From Bacteroidaceae bacterium (lineage in GTDB: Bacteria; Bacteroidota; Bacteroidia; Bacteroidales; Bacteroidaceae), in NCBI GenBank assembly GCA_017442185.1, contig JAFSAT010000036.1, positions 38,096 through 102,095 of the forward strand: DNA of 64,000 nt, in the 5' to 3' direction. How positions within the stretch are numbered: position 1 is the stretch's first letter; every line of letters begins with the position of its first letter. Both the position numbers and the translations under genes were made by a program. The notes below the pieces were generated by a model. It made no database searches. It had not been told where the DNA came from and saw only the letters and a program-made list of their open reading frames with translations. Below, piece by piece: positions 43,257 through 51,667 of this stretch.

Positions 43257-44407
43257 GCATAGCTATATGCCGACAACAGCACCAACATACCGGTCGAGGA
43301 CATTAACAAAGGATTGGTTCCCGCTATAATGAGATATGTAACATAGGCAAATGCCATAGGTATTGCCGAATCGTATTTCCGCGCCAATTTTATAAGGCGG
43401 AAGAGTGGCGATAGAATCACATATAGTATTGGCAGACATAGCACACCATAGTTTCTTACAAGTTCCAGGTATGTCCACTCGGTCTTCAATGTCATCTTTC
43501 TAAATCCCATTGAATAGAACTCGGTTGCCGGTCCCTGTCCCAATATCAAATACTCGGGATTAGAATTGAAAAGTTCCTTATAAGATGTGAGATGAGCATA
43601 TTTTACCAGATTAGAGGGTTCGTTACTTTCCATAAGCAGCAACGTCAAAAGCATAAAAAAGAGTAAACAAAATACAAATGCCGCAGGATAGAAAATATAT
43701 CTTGTATATCGACCATTTCGATAAAATATAAACAATACCGCACAGGTGAAAAACAGAGGCAGAAGCACTGAACTTCGTGTTCCACTTATCATAAAAAGAT
43801 GAAAGAGCAACAATGTTACAATCACATATCCAAAAGTACGACACTCCTTATCTACTGTCTTATATAGTACATACCCAAAAACAGGCATAAATGCCGCTGT
43901 TGATTTTGGATACATACAGAATACCTTAATCCCCAAAAAATAACGGTTCGACATCATAATTGTACCATCATGATTCCACATATATTCATATATAGGGCCT
44001 TCCAATATCGGGACAAAGAATATAAGCCAAAATAAAAACAAAACAATAACAGCAGCAACAGTAACAGGGAGCACCGATAATCTCACAATGTCGTATTTAT
44101 CCACCCACATAAGCAGAAGTAGAGGAACGAATGCTGTATACAATGCTTTAAGTTCCTCTGTATCCATATTTTGTCCACGCATTGTGGCCAATAACCATGA
44201 GATAGAAACTGTAATTACCGGAATAAGAAAATATATGAGTTTGCTCCAATCAGCCTTAAAAAATATAAAACTGTATATAAACAATAGAGCGAATACTAAA
44301 TTCTTAAGTCCGAGAATAGTATTCGTAGGATCTGCCACAAACAGCAAGACTAATAACATCAACAAACAGTTGCCTATCTGCTGAACTAAGCCTCCCTTTT
44401 GTTCCAT
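43226..44407 (-). CDS. Wzy-like O-antigen/capsule polymerase
   Basis: Probable inner-membrane polymerase joining flipped repeat units in the periplasm. The 393-residue protein has about ten hydrophobic segments and a large periplasmic loop near residues 280-325 (NPEYLILGQGPATEFYSMG), typical of Wzy/WaaL-type proteins. The usual low sequence conservation makes this call depend on topology and on the neighbours: Wzz upstream on the same strand and Wzx facing it. The start overlaps the Wzz gene by 22 bases. The alternative is a ligase (WaaL), but a single such gene in a locus with Wzx and Wzz argues for polymerase. Confidence 0.75.
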   Translation of the reverse strand: MEQKGGLVQQIGNCLLMLLVLLFVADPTNTILGLKNLVFALLFIYSFIFFKADWSKLIYFLIPVITVSISWLLATMRGQNMDTEELKALYTAFVPLLLLMWVDKYDIVRLSVLPVTVAAVIVLFLFWLIFFVPILEGPIYEYMWNHDGTIMMSNRYFLGIKVFCMYPKSTAAFMPVFGYVLYKTVDKECRTFGYVIVTLLLFHLFMISGTRSSVLLPLFFTCAVLFIFYRNGRYTRYIFYPAAFVFCLLFFMLLTLLLMESNEPSNLVKYAHLTSYKELFNSNPEYLILGQGPATEFYSMGFRKMTLKTEWTYLELVRNYGVLCLPILYVILSPLFRLIKLARKYDSAIPMAFAYVTYLIIAGTNPLLMSSTGMLVLLSAYSYAHRLECRSSE

Positions 44408-45471
44408 TTTTTACTTAAAATTTCGACATACACAAGGTGAGCCGTTGATGCAAAAAAGGCTAACATCACAAAAGCTATCAGTATCAGAACTTTTTTGGGC
44501 GAACTTGCGTACAATGGTACATAAGCCGATTCTATTACCGTATAAACAGGTGTTGTTTCAAGAATTTTGGCTTGCGCCATTTGCATTTGCCCTACCATTG
44601 TACTGTATGCAGAATATGCAAGGCTAACTTCGTTCTCTAAAAAGTTCATTCGCGCCTGATGTGCCGGTGAAGTTATTGACAAATGTTTGCTTGCATAATC
44701 GGCAAATTTAGTCTGTACCTCTAAATAAGTTTTTTTTGTGCTGTCGCACATTGCTGAAAGATATTCATAGTCGGCACGGGCTTTACGAGTACGATATTCA
44801 AGAATAAAATTACTGAGACGGTTTACCACCGAATCGGCAACTGTGGCTGCAATCTCGGGATCATGATCGGTAACAGTAACCGATATTACCCCTGTGAGCG
44901 TTTCCACTGCGCAGTTCACATTAGCCTGTATCATTCTGCCTACATTATGTTCTTTTTTTGTGACATAGCGTAATGATTTTTCATCACCTGCCACATTCAC
45001 TAATGGTTCGTCTGCCGGACGCAACATTGCGTATAGTGCATTTATCCATTCTACGGGATACATCCACCAAGCCTGTTTTCTATATTTTACAAGATACTCG
45101 CCATAGGTTAGTTCTTCATTAATCTCAGACGATTTTACTTTGATATTGCTTAGTGCCAAACTAAAATCAAACGACGAGACAATTGTAGGATACAGTTCTA
45201 CCGTATATGCATCTTGTCCCATATTACCCATATTAAGCCCGGCCATGCTTGCAAGCCCCGAAAGGCCATCTAGTGCTCCTGCCTGTGTTTCAGGTGCCAA
45301 CACCACCGACGAGGTATATTTATTTGGAATACTGAAAGCAACTATAAGCGCTACTATCACTCCTACTATCATGTATTTTATATAAGTGCTGCGTCTGCTC
45401 CACACAAAGTGACAACAGCTACGCAATACACTTACATCGTCTATAAGTTCTTGAAATCTTGTCTTCTTCAT
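44386..45471 (-). CDS. Wzz-type chain length determinant protein
   Basis: Polysaccharide co-polymerase controlling chain length. With the ATG at 45471 the protein has 361 residues and begins MKKTRFQELIDDVSVL, leaving a 7-base gap after the Wza gene. A start at 45492 would overlap Wza and is less likely. It has two membrane segments (about residues 30-52, MIVGVIVALIVAFSIP, and near the C-terminus, ILIAFVMLAFFASTAHLV) flanking a periplasmic domain with coiled-coil-like helices (RKARADYEYLSAMCDSTKK). There is no cytoplasmic tyrosine kinase domain, so it is of the Wzz class, not Wzc. Confidence 0.88.
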   Translation of the reverse strand: MKKTRFQELIDDVSVLRSCCHFVWSRRSTYIKYMIVGVIVALIVAFSIPNKYTSSVVLAPETQAGALDGLSGLASMAGLNMGNMGQDAYTVELYPTIVSSFDFSLALSNIKVKSSEINEELTYGEYLVKYRKQAWWMYPVEWINALYAMLRPADEPLVNVAGDEKSLRYVTKKEHNVGRMIQANVNCAVETLTGVISVTVTDHDPEIAATVADSVVNRLSNFILEYRTRKARADYEYLSAMCDSTKKTYLEVQTKFADYASKHLSITSPAHQARMNFLENEVSLAYSAYSTMVGQMQMAQAKILETTPVYTVIESAYVPLYASSPKKVLILIAFVMLAFFASTAHLVYVEILSKKWNKREA

Positions 45472-45478
45472 CGTGGTT

Positions 45479-48007
45479 TTACTTAAGCACATTTATGAGC
45501 GATACAATCATCGTAGCAATAGATATTGCCGATGTTCCCATTGTCATTATCTCGGCTGTCGACAAGCGGCGTTCCTGCTTGCGTGGAACAACAATCTCGC
45601 ATCCCGGCTGTATGGCCTTTTTGGAGTTTTTGGAAATTTTTTCGACGTTACCGTTCATGTATATTGCATATACCCCGTTCTTTTTGGCAGCATCGCTGTA
45701 ACCTCCTGCATGCTCGATGTAGTAGCTGAGTTTCTTGCCCTCTTGCCAATTGATGGAGATGGGATGGCGCACCTCGCCGCTTATCTTCACTGTTGAGGTA
45801 TACTGGGGCACTGTGATAATATCTCCCTCGCGCAAAAGCATATCGTCAAGACCGCCGGGGTTCTTTAATGCACTTTCAAGGTTTATGGCAACAGGATAGT
45901 AGTCGCTCATGTTTAACTTTGCCTTATACAGAGAATCGAGCAGAGCAAGGTCCATTGCTTTATCGGAACGTAAGGCCTCTTCGTATAATTCTATCTGCGA
46001 GGTGTTAAGCAATGTCTCGCGCTGTGCAAGTTCTTCTTCGGTCATTTTGCGATAGAGATAGGCTCCTTTTGAGTAGGCCGACAACGATAGTCCGCCGGCT
46101 GCTTCTACAAGGTCGCTCAATTTATAGTCTTTGCGCACTATGGCATAATCGCCGCTGAAGTTTACAGCTCCGTTTATGGTGACATTCTGTTTGTCGGTAT
46201 AAATGGGGCTGCGACGCACATATACCTCATCGAAAGGCATAAGCACAAAGTCGGGGTCGCCGTCTACCACAAATCCATCCTTAAGTTCAAAACTGTATGT
46301 TTCTGATGTATTTTCGCTCTCTTCCTTGGCCATCGGGTCGTATAACTGACGGAAGACATCCACTTTCACCGATGATGCTGCGCGTGTAAGCCCTCCGGCT
46401 TGCAGGATAAGATCTTCAATGGTGGTATTTTCGGCATATTTGTAGACACCCTCGAAGCGCACTTCGCCTCCTACTTTCAGGGTCATTTCACCCTCCATCT
46501 CACTCTTGCTGGGGATGAAGACTGCGTCGTTGTTTCTCAAAGGAACATCGGGCACTGTACCATCCATTATCCCTTTTATATTCAAGGCTTGTGCTTCTAT
46601 GGTATTATCGTAGTTGCGGTGGTGCATCACTGCGCGATTCAGGAAAGCATCTTCGCGCAATCCGCCGGCAGCCTCAATGAGTGCCGCCACTGTGTTTATT
46701 TTTTCGCTAAACTGATATTGTCCGGGGTAGAACACTGCTCCGCTTATCTCTACCAAATTGGAGTAACGGGGTATCACCGAGTCGACATAGACCGAATCTC
46801 CGTCGCACATGGCGAATGTAGCAAATTCGCTCCGGCCAACGGTGAATATCGAGTACTCTCTACCACTCTTGCGCACTACACGAATATTCTCTTTGTAGGC
46901 ATCGCCCGAGAAACTGCCCGAGTAGAGCATCAATCGCGATAATGTTTCGTCGGATTTCAGTTCATACAGCATAGGACGTTTCACCTTGCCTTGTATGTTT
47001 ACGATTGCATCGTATGCACCGACACTCACAACGTCGTTATCTTCGAGACGGACATCTGTTTGGGTGTTTCCGTTCAGGATGTAGTCGTATACATCTATCG
47101 TTGAAATTAATTTTCCTCGACGATATACGTTTATGGCACGCAGTGTACCAAGCTCGCTCACTCCTCCGGCTGCATACAGGGCGTTGAAAGCCGTAGACAG
47201 GGCACTAAGGGTATAGTTTCCCGGAGCAACCACCTCGCCTGTGACTTGTACCTGCACAGAGCGCACTGCTCCAACCGTAAGATTTACATTTGAGCCGCCG
47301 TATATCTCTCCAAGAATATTTTTTACATGCTTGTTTGCCTCGGCAACAGTAAGTCCGGCCAGATATATTGGGCCGACACCCTCTACCACCACATTTCCGT
47401 CGGGCGAAATTTCACCCTCAACAAGGGTTTGCGAAGCTCCCCACACATCTATCAGTATCTGGTCGCCGGCTCCTAATACATAGCCGGGAGGGATGGGTAT
47501 ATTGAGCGCCGGTTCAAATGTCAGGAATTCGTTGTTGAATATATTGCGTCCGAAAACTTCCGTTTCGTCTTTGAGAAGATTCTTATAATATAGCACAGAG
47601 TCTATATCAAGAAATTCTATTTCTTCTTCATATATTTTGCGTTTTTCGGAATTTGTCAGTTGCAGATTTTCCAATCTTTTCGACTGCATCATATTATTAT
47701 TGCGCATCGCGCTCTTCTCTTCCTTGGTAAGCTCTTTTTTGCGTAATCGTGATGCGCTTTTAGACTTTCCTGTGAGGTCTACCGCTCCCAATTGCTCTTG
47801 CTCGGCGTCATATTTCTTTTTCAATCGGCGCAACCTCTCCACCGACACGCCTTTTTGCAACAGTTTCGATGCGATTGTGCGCTGGTCGGCTCCTCTTTGC
47901 TGTTCTGTAATTATAAAATCTGTTATTTGCTCATCTGTCATACTCTGTGCCATAATACCTTGCAGGGCAAAAGTCAGCACAACGAGCAACATGAATATCT
48001 TTTTCAT
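45479..48007 (-). CDS. Wza-type polysaccharide export protein with multiple SLBB domains
   Basis: Outer-membrane export channel protein for the polysaccharide. The 842-residue protein has a signal peptide (MKKIFMLLVVLTFALQGIMA), a charged helical segment (about 25-120), a poly-export domain with PPGYVLGAGDQILIDVWG (near residue 165) and a series of about six SLBB beta-grasp domains, recognisable by repeated VQVTGEVVAPGNY, VNIQGKVKRPMLY, VEISGAVFYPGQY and VKISGEVRHPISI. It ends with a hydrophobic helix. This is about twice the size of E. coli Wza because of the extra SLBB copies, as in other Bacteroidetes. It sits between the phosphoglycosyl transferase and Wzz genes. Confidence 0.92.
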   Translation of the reverse strand: MKKIFMLLVVLTFALQGIMAQSMTDEQITDFIITEQQRGADQRTIASKLLQKGVSVERLRRLKKKYDAEQEQLGAVDLTGKSKSASRLRKKELTKEEKSAMRNNNMMQSKRLENLQLTNSEKRKIYEEEIEFLDIDSVLYYKNLLKDETEVFGRNIFNNEFLTFEPALNIPIPPGYVLGAGDQILIDVWGASQTLVEGEISPDGNVVVEGVGPIYLAGLTVAEANKHVKNILGEIYGGSNVNLTVGAVRSVQVQVTGEVVAPGNYTLSALSTAFNALYAAGGVSELGTLRAINVYRRGKLISTIDVYDYILNGNTQTDVRLEDNDVVSVGAYDAIVNIQGKVKRPMLYELKSDETLSRLMLYSGSFSGDAYKENIRVVRKSGREYSIFTVGRSEFATFAMCDGDSVYVDSVIPRYSNLVEISGAVFYPGQYQFSEKINTVAALIEAAGGLREDAFLNRAVMHHRNYDNTIEAQALNIKGIMDGTVPDVPLRNNDAVFIPSKSEMEGEMTLKVGGEVRFEGVYKYAENTTIEDLILQAGGLTRAASSVKVDVFRQLYDPMAKEESENTSETYSFELKDGFVVDGDPDFVLMPFDEVYVRRSPIYTDKQNVTINGAVNFSGDYAIVRKDYKLSDLVEAAGGLSLSAYSKGAYLYRKMTEEELAQRETLLNTSQIELYEEALRSDKAMDLALLDSLYKAKLNMSDYYPVAINLESALKNPGGLDDMLLREGDIITVPQYTSTVKISGEVRHPISINWQEGKKLSYYIEHAGGYSDAAKKNGVYAIYMNGNVEKISKNSKKAIQPGCEIVVPRKQERRLSTAEIMTMGTSAISIATMIVSLINVLK

Positions 48008-48010
48008 CTA

Positions 48011-48643
48011 TTAGAATTTCTTTCCGTTAATTATGAATAAAGCCGTTGTTACAATTATTTTCAGGTCGAGCAGCAGGCTTCTCTTTTGCAAATAGTCGAG
48101 ATCCATCTGCAATCTTATCAGCATTTTTTCCATGGTATCGGTGTAACCGTTGTAAAGTGTAGCCATGGAGGTCAGGCCCGGACGCATAAGAAAAATATAA
48201 TCGTAATTTGGGTTCTGCTCTTTTATTTTGTCGATAAAATACTTACGCTCGGGACGCGGCCCCACAAATGACATTTCGCCTACAAAGACATTCCACAATT
48301 GAGGAAGCTCATCAAGGTGATGCTCACGAAGGAATTTGCCCACCGGTGTCAGACGATCATCACTCTTACTTGCCAACAGCGGTTTACCTCCATCCTCGGA
48401 ATCTATCACCATTGTACGAAATTTCAATATATTAAACGGCCTACCTTTATAACCTATCCTCTCTTGCCTGAATATCACCGGGCCGTCACCTTGCCTGCGT
48501 AACATCACATAAACAAGCAAAAAAACCGGAGACAGGATTATAAGACCAAAAAGAGAACAAATTATATCAAATAGACGTTTAACAGCACGAGAAGCACTCC
48601 CCATACCGTCACGTATCACCAAATCCACAGCAGGTTGATTCAT
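48011..48643 (-). CDS. Undecaprenyl-phosphate sugar phosphotransferase (initiating phosphoglycosyl transferase)
   Basis: Starts repeat-unit synthesis by moving a sugar phosphate from UDP-sugar to undecaprenyl phosphate at the inner membrane. The 210-residue protein is the short, catalytic-domain-only form (as in PglC/WcaJ C-terminus). Features are KRLFDIICSLFGLIILSPVF (membrane re-entrant helix), the FRQERIGYKGRPFNILKFRTM stretch noted here only by its RQERIGYKG part, the DELPQLWNVFVGEMSFVGPR signature and the DxxP/PRP motifs. It is the first gene of the minus-strand export operon, three bases before Wza. The start at 48643 gives a short polar N-terminus. Confidence 0.93.
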   Translation of the reverse strand: MNQPAVDLVIRDGMGSASRAVKRLFDIICSLFGLIILSPVFLLVYVMLRRQGDGPVIFRQERIGYKGRPFNILKFRTMVIDSEDGGKPLLASKSDDRLTPVGKFLREHHLDELPQLWNVFVGEMSFVGPRPERKYFIDKIKEQNPNYDYIFLMRPGLTSMATLYNGYTDTMEKMLIRLQMDLDYLQKRSLLLDLKIIVTTALFIINGKKF

Positions 48644-48752
48644 TCCGAACTTCTGTTTTTATAGTAATAATAACTATTTTTTTAACTATTTATTGTTATG
48701 TGGCAAATCTTTTTCAAAAGACTGCCGATATTGGTCAAAGCGACCAAAGTTG

Positions 48753-48760
48753 CAAATATA
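48753..48760 (-). promoter_or_regulatory. Candidate -7 element for the polysaccharide export operon
   Basis: Minus-strand TATATTTG matches TAnnTTTG, 110 bases before the initiating transferase start. There is no clear -33 box, and no inverted repeats around it of the kind that flip capsule promoters. Confidence 0.4.
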
Positions 48761-48782
48761 CAAACTTTTTTGTAAACATCTA

Positions 48783-48884
48783 AGAAGCTGTTTAAATTTT
48801 ATTTCGGAATTATTTGAGAACTGTTTTATATTCGATATATATCTCAAATTTAGAAACATTTCCAATAAAACTTAAACAGCTTCT
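48783..48884. repeat. Inverted-repeat element, 21-bp arms with one mismatch
   Basis: Arms 48783-48803 and 48864-48884 pair over 20 of 21 positions around a 60-base interior. The arm is AGAAGCTGTTTAAATTTTATT. The interior shares GAATTAT after the left arm and CAATAAAA at the right arm with the copy at 28327-28395, so the two are relatives with different interior lengths. Confidence 0.75.
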
Positions 48885-48920
48885 AAATAAATGCCATCTG
48901 AATTCAAAAAGCCGAATTAT

Positions 48921-50354
48921 TCACCGGTATAAAATGCGATACCCCATGCGTGCCACAATGATAGACATCAGTGGACTTACTATATTAAAAATACAGAAAG
49001 GCATGTAGACAACCGTGGCAACGCCAAGCACGGCACTTTGTGCAATGCCGCAACTGTTCCATGGAATAAGCACCGAGAGTATGGTTGCAGAGTCTTCGGT
49101 GCTTCGGCTGAGCACGCGACGCTCAAGCCCCATGCGGTCACAGGCCTCTTTGTTAAGGTCACAAGTCAGTATTATGGACATATATTGGTCGGCAGTACAA
49201 AGATTGAAGAAAAGACCCGAAAAAACAGTTGCCGACACTGCACCGGCAGCAGTGCGTACCCTCTTTAGCAGCGCCTCGGTTATGGAATTGGCCATGCCAC
49301 TTCCCATCAGCATGCCGCCAAAAGTCATTGCCGCAAGTATAAGCCAAACGGTGTTCAACATCCCCGCCATTCCTCGTGTCGCAACCAAAGCATCGAGGGT
49401 GTCACTGCCGGTTTGCAAAGCCGTTGCATTGCAACAAGCCGTCAACACCGCTCTGAGCGAAACACCGAATCCGCCCTCACCGCCACCTATAACAGCCACT
49501 ACATTCGGCTGCATGATAAGCATTGCAACAGATGCCGCCACCACCGAAGCAAACAAGGTTATCAGCACAGGCACTCTTTTCAGAATAAGTACAAATGTTA
49601 CCAATGGGACAACAAGAAGCCACGGCGAGACATTAAAGACAGATGACAGCATCGACGACAATTCATTCTCCTTAACCTCAAGCCCGTCATATATATAAAA
49701 ACCGGCAAAAAGATATACGAGCAACGCTACCACTAACGACGGAATCGTAGTATAAAGCATATACTTTATGTGTGGAAAGAGTGACACTCCTGCCGTTGAC
49801 GAAGCAAGCACAGTTGTATCGGAGAGGGGCGACATTTTATCACCAAAATAGGCACCCGAGATTACTGCACCCGCCGTCCACCATGCAGGGAAGCCGATAG
49901 AATATCCTATTCCCATAAACGCAACACCTATTGTGGCACAAGTTGTCCATGAGCTGCCGGTGACCACGCTGACAACTGCCGAGATAATGCACACCGCAAA
50001 CAAAAACACCGAGGGATGCAACACCTCAAGACCATAGCATATCAACGTCGGTACCACACCGCTGAGCATCCATGTGCCTGATATTGCACCAATAAGCAAC
50101 AGCACCAATATTGATATTGTAGAGGATTCGATGCTCTTCACCACACGCTGCTCCATAACCTTCCAAGGAATCCCATACACCCCTATGGCCAACGATGCGG
50201 TTACAGCCGCCGCAGTAAACATAGACAGTTGGCAACCCCCGTTCAATATATCACCTCCCGTATACACCCCTACAACTGCCAACATAGCAGCAAGCACTGC
50301 TATCGGCAGCAAAGAGACCCACAACGACGGTTTTTTGTCTCTCTTATTCATCAT
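48921..50354 (-). CDS. NhaC-type Na+/H+ antiporter
   Basis: Inner-membrane antiporter of 477 residues with about 12 hydrophobic segments. Features include ALLVLLLIGAISGTWMLSG-like helices (SILVLLLIGAISGTWML), VTGSSWTTCATIGVAFMGIG and GAYFGDKMSPLSDTTVLASS, the last being highly characteristic of the NhaC family, and a later CTADQYMSIILTC. It should exchange sodium for protons, though some NhaC members move malate/lactate. It is the third gene of a coupled trio, overlapping the SpoIID stop by four bases. Its link to that protein is unexplained. Confidence 0.88.
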   Translation of the reverse strand: MMNKRDKKPSLWVSLLPIAVLAAMLAVVGVYTGGDILNGGCQLSMFTAAAVTASLAIGVYGIPWKVMEQRVVKSIESSTISILVLLLIGAISGTWMLSGVVPTLICYGLEVLHPSVFLFAVCIISAVVSVVTGSSWTTCATIGVAFMGIGYSIGFPAWWTAGAVISGAYFGDKMSPLSDTTVLASSTAGVSLFPHIKYMLYTTIPSLVVALLVYLFAGFYIYDGLEVKENELSSMLSSVFNVSPWLLVVPLVTFVLILKRVPVLITLFASVVAASVAMLIMQPNVVAVIGGGEGGFGVSLRAVLTACCNATALQTGSDTLDALVATRGMAGMLNTVWLILAAMTFGGMLMGSGMANSITEALLKRVRTAAGAVSATVFSGLFFNLCTADQYMSIILTCDLNKEACDRMGLERRVLSRSTEDSATILSVLIPWNSCGIAQSAVLGVATVVYMPFCIFNIVSPLMSIIVARMGYRILYR

Positions 50355-51667
50355 TCATCAATAAAATCAATATTATCTATATCATCAATAACAGCACCCG
50401 GATAGTAGTGTTGTAAGATGGCGTGATAATCATATCCACGCTCACCCATCATTGCAGCACCAATCTGACAAAGCCCTACACCATGCCCCCATCCGGCTCC
50501 TTTTAGCAGGAAGCATCTGTTTCCATCCGAATCGACACATTTATCAACAACAAAAGCTGAGCTGTAAAGGTGTGACGGCGACAACCAACGGCGTATCTCA
50601 AGTTCCTTACCCACAATGCGCGAAGCCTTGTCACCCACGATGCGCATACGCACCAAGCGTCCGGATGCGGCACGCTCCACCGGCACGAGCTCCTCTATGG
50701 TGCCAAAATCCACTCCCGAGCGTTGCGATACAATATCCGACAACTCCTGCTGCGTATATTTTACCGTCCAGCGATAGAAATCGTTTGTTTCGCAATCGTA
50801 GCCGTTAAGCACCTGCCCGAGCACCTCTTTATCGCCGGTGTTACAAAAAGAGTCAGGTGCATCCTCTATCCAACGACGCACATTCTCCTCGATGGTAAGG
50901 TCGACAAAATCATCCTTATCCTTGTTGTCTCTGAAGGCTTGCAGATAATCAAAATCCTTATCCTCCCAACAAGCCGAGAAGCGCTCGGTCATTCCCCCGC
51001 AACATTTGCTGAAACGTGCGTCGCACACCTCGCCGCCATACACAAGCACCTGCCCCGAAGTACTCTTCACAGCCTCTTCGACGCGCATGTTGCGCTCGTG
51101 CGACAAGCCTTGATAGCGTTGACAATGGTCATCGGCACATAGGTCGAAGAGAGTGTGATTCTCGCGAGCATACCAACGGACAGTCTCACAGCCACACTCC
51201 CGACACAACCGTGCATCACCCTCTTTATTGCGACGTGCAAGCTGTGCATATAGCCAACTGCGCGATATAACAGTGTGAGCCTTAAGAAATTCCAAAGAGC
51301 TTGTAGCTGCCATCTCCGACGAAATGACACTTTTCAGATAATCTTCAACCGGAAGAGAATTAACCACACGCACTTTGTCATCCTCTGAGAAGAGCACAAG
51401 TTCGCCCTCAAACATCTGCTCCTGATAGCGTTCCCAATGAAAGTCCACGCCTATCAGCACTTTGTGAAGCACAATGCGACACTCGGCCGATTGCGGAACA
51501 AAGTGCAGACGTTCACAGGCAGCACCCTGCAAAATTATTCTCCCATCCTTGGCAACCGCCTTATACTCTTCATCTGCAAGCAAATACTTTCCGTTCAATA
51601 AAAAATTTCCCACTAAACGAAAATCAACCTCATGGGCAAGCAATATACCAATATCAATGTTTCTCAT
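50351..51667 (-). CDS. SpoIID/LytB domain protein without a visible signal peptide
   Basis: The 438-residue protein has the SpoIID fold, known from a sporulation lytic transglycosylase and from LytB amidase enhancers: VEDYLKSVISSEMAA with ISRSWLYAQLARR, and the C-terminal GAGWGHGVGLCQIGAAMMGE with HYYPGAVI. A cysteine-rich insert (LCRECGCE and LCADDHCQRY) is typical of Bacteroidetes members. The N-terminus MRNIDIGILLAHEVDFRLVG has no signal peptide, which is odd for a peptidoglycan-acting domain. Both ends overlap neighbouring genes by four bases. It may act in the cytoplasm or be exported by another route. Confidence 0.82.
   Translation of the reverse strand: MRNIDIGILLAHEVDFRLVGNFLLNGKYLLADEEYKAVAKDGRIILQGAACERLHFVPQSAECRIVLHKVLIGVDFHWERYQEQMFEGELVLFSEDDKVRVVNSLPVEDYLKSVISSEMAATSSLEFLKAHTVISRSWLYAQLARRNKEGDARLCRECGCETVRWYARENHTLFDLCADDHCQRYQGLSHERNMRVEEAVKSTSGQVLVYGGEVCDARFSKCCGGMTERFSACWEDKDFDYLQAFRDNKDKDDFVDLTIEENVRRWIEDAPDSFCNTGDKEVLGQVLNGYDCETNDFYRWTVKYTQQELSDIVSQRSGVDFGTIEELVPVERAASGRLVRMRIVGDKASRIVGKELEIRRWLSPSHLYSSAFVVDKCVDSDGNRCFLLKGAGWGHGVGLCQIGAAMMGERGYDYHAILQHYYPGAVIDDIDNIDFIDE

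Larger units (their letters stand above)
48644..48920. other. Non-coding gap with promoter and inverted-repeat element
   Basis: 277 bases between the initiating transferase gene and the 3' end of the antiporter gene. They hold the minus-strand -7 box at 48753 and the repeat at 48783-48884. No antitermination gene of the UpxY type, common before Bacteroides capsule operons, is present. Confidence 0.5.

Noticed and set aside
45472..45492. Longer start for the Wzz gene
   Set aside because: It would overlap the Wza gene by 14 bases and add a poor N-terminus; the ATG at 45471 has a 7-base gap.
48644..48920. Invertible capsule promoter of the Bacteroides type
   Set aside because: The only inverted repeats here are the dispersed element upstream of the promoter box; they do not flank it, and no recombinase or UpxY gene is nearby.
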